Source: a virus. Taken from it: a stretch of 42,740 nucleotides of DNA. The first letter of the stretch is position 1, and every line of letters begins with the position of its first letter. Under the pieces are notes generated by a model. That model had not been told where the DNA came from. It ran no database searches and was given only the letters and a program-made list of their open reading frames with translations. A program made the translations under genes and the position numbers. Positions 41,451 to 42,740 of the stretch are shown piece by piece. The stretch lies in IMG/VR virus record IMGVR_UViG_3300010883_000094, positions 1-42,740 of that record. One strand, written 5' to 3'.

Positions 41451-42740
41451 CTACTCCTGGGGTTGACCTTGTGGTGGTGCAGGTTTAGTGGATAGCCCCT
41501 CCAGTATTTCTTTGGAGGTAGCTATTAACTGTTGGAAGTCAGGAGCCTCTGGAACCTCGACTTCATCTTTATTAGCTTTCATTCCTATGTCCGCCCACTT
41601 CTGGAAGTGAGTGTCTATAGCAATAGCCAGTTGTCTTGCGTTATCTTGATAAGCGTTATCGGCCTGAATGTCTGTGTAGCGTACGTTAGCCTCTGCCTGA
41701 GCCTGTTCTGCTTTAGCCTTAGCTTCTGCTATAGCCTTTAACTTGGCCTGATCTTCTTCTCCCTGTTTCTTTCCAGCCTGGGCTTTCTTAAGAAACTCTT
41801 CGGTCTCGTGATCTTCTAAGTAATCCGAAGGATTCAAATCCAGGGACGTTAATAGTTGATTTGCAATAGTAGCATAAGCATCTACTTTCATCAAAGAACC
41901 CGCGCCTGCCTGATTTAACAGTGGTATTAGTTCTTTGGCTAACATCTGTAACTTGTCACGTTTATTAGCGTTGGAGTTTTCTCCAAGATCTACATCAACC
42001 TCTAGCTCTAAACTTTTAGGGAGTGCTTTAATGTCTACATCAAGTGCACCGTACTTAGGGTCTTGAACAGTCATTTTATCTAGGTTAGCTTTCATAGTAC
42101 TGTAGACACCTTCAGCCAAGCGTTTAAAGCCTGTTTCAGCGAAGCGCCTTACTATGTGTTGAACTCTTTTCTGAGAGGCATTCATTACTTGAGCTAGTTT
42201 AACCTCAGAGTTACCTGAAACATAAAGTTCATCCTGTAAACCTTGGGCTGCTTTAGACATACCCGTGGCTTGCTCTTTATGAGTTTGTAAGTACTCTAGT
42301 ATAGGCACAGTACCAGTAGAAATTTGTTCTGGGGGCAAGGCAGCAACTGCTGTTGCAGGATTACCGTTAGTAGGAATAAGGTCTTTAGGTTTCATATTTT
42401 GTAGTGCACTGAAGTCTACTACGTTAGGATCAGCTAACTTAGGACTGTAGTTAGTGAGGTAAGTATTTTCAACAAAACCCCTTAGTATGGCTGTGGCCGC
42501 AAGAGTAGAACTTCTTGTCATGTCCGCCACACTTAAACCATAGAACTCGTAAGGTACTTCAAAAGGGCAAATAGAACAAAGAGGAACCGACTTAGCATCT
42601 TCTTCGTACAGGATAACTGTTCCTGCCACAATAAAGTGTTTTAACTCTGCGATACCATCGCCATCCCTGTCTACTTTGACCCAACACTCTGTTACATCAA
42701 CAGTAGAGTTAGCTTCCAAGCCTACGTCTTCCCCATCGTA
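41451..42740 (-). CDS. Portal protein (P22-like), 5' end cut by the window
   Basis: The frame is open to the right edge (seven more codons beyond the nearest TTG), so the N-terminus is missing. The visible 429 residues include the portal signature CPFEVPYEFYGLSVADMTRSS followed by the LRGFVENTYLTNYSP helix, then NGNPATAVAALPPEQI, and SGNSEVKLAQVMNASQKRVQ. The C-terminal part is a long Ala/Lys/Gln-rich coiled coil (barrel/crown-like region) with acidic ends. It forms the dodecameric ring through which DNA is packed and ejected. The terminase is expected just outside the window. Confidence 0.9.
   Translation of the reverse strand, partial: YDGEDVGLEANSTVDVTECWVKVDRDGDGIAELKHFIVAGTVILYEEDAKSVPLCSICPFEVPYEFYGLSVADMTRSSTLAATAILRGFVENTYLTNYSPKLADPNVVDFSALQNMKPKDLIPTNGNPATAVAALPPEQISTGTVPILEYLQTHKEQATGMSKAAQGLQDELYVSGNSEVKLAQVMNASQKRVQHIVRRFAETGFKRLAEGVYSTMKANLDKMTVQDPKYGALDVDIKALPKSLELEVDVDLGENSNANKRDKLQMLAKELIPLLNQAGAGSLMKVDAYATIANQLLTSLDLNPSDYLEDHETEEFLKKAQAGKKQGEEDQAKLKAIAEAKAKAEQAQAEANVRYTDIQADNAYQDNARQLAIAIDTHFQKWADIGMKANKDEVEVPEAPDFQQLIATSKEILEGLSTKPAPPQGQPQE

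Noticed and set aside
1-42740. T7-like promoter repeats, vRNAP hairpin promoters, tRNA genes, CRISPR arrays, integrase or att sites
   Set aside because: Looked for by eye in all gaps; no repeated 18-23 base motif or tRNA-like fold was found. Gaps are mostly too short, and early promoters would lie outside the window.

Overview
The window reads as part of one AT-rich genome of a tailed podophage-type virus, most likely infecting a marine bacterium. The host guess rests on gene content: a T7-type RNA polymerase, a B12-dependent ribonucleotide reductase, an SU10-like capsid and many short-repeat tail fibres. No host or named relative can be proven from the sequence. Both ends are cut inside genes: a replicative helicase on the left and the portal on the right. 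DNA polymerase and terminase are not seen and presumably lie outside.

Layout: 1-3249 is the end of a plus-strand early/replication operon (gp4-type helicase C-terminus, single-subunit RNA polymerase, two small paralogous proteins). It meets the minus-strand late genes at a bidirectional terminator (about 3254-3291). Everything from 42740 down to 3297 is one tightly packed minus-strand late block. In order of transcription it holds: portal, three small proteins, scaffold, major capsid protein, a strong terminator; head-tail adaptor; a large set of fibre/adhesin genes (about 25.5-37 kb) with lamin-G-like domains, two propeller-like proteins, an S74 auto-cleaving fibre and a tail-assembly chaperone; a lysis cassette (several small membrane proteins, 3-TM holin, M15 endopeptidase); a second terminator; class II ribonucleotide reductase; tail nozzle-like protein and another tail protein with a second chaperone paralogue; then the ejection (internal virion) proteins.

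The most notable region is 3297-17111, the ejection module. A gp13-like GNAT-type protein, a gp14-like protein and a hydrophobic repeat protein are followed by three giants: a lytic transglycosylase protein (947 aa), a 1373-aa protein with a complete staphylococcal-nuclease active site at its N-terminus, and a 1348-aa protein that carries motifs A, B and C of the T7/N4 single-subunit RNA polymerase family. The last looks like a virion-carried, co-injected RNA polymerase. The phage would thus have two polymerases: one delivered with the DNA, as in N4, and one made early in infection, as in T7. I know of no described isolate with this arrangement, but no search could be run.

There is no stretch above about 300 bases without a gene. 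The longest gene-free gap is 25229-25337, which holds a possible sigma70-type promoter. No tRNA, CRISPR, insertion sequence or att site was recognised.
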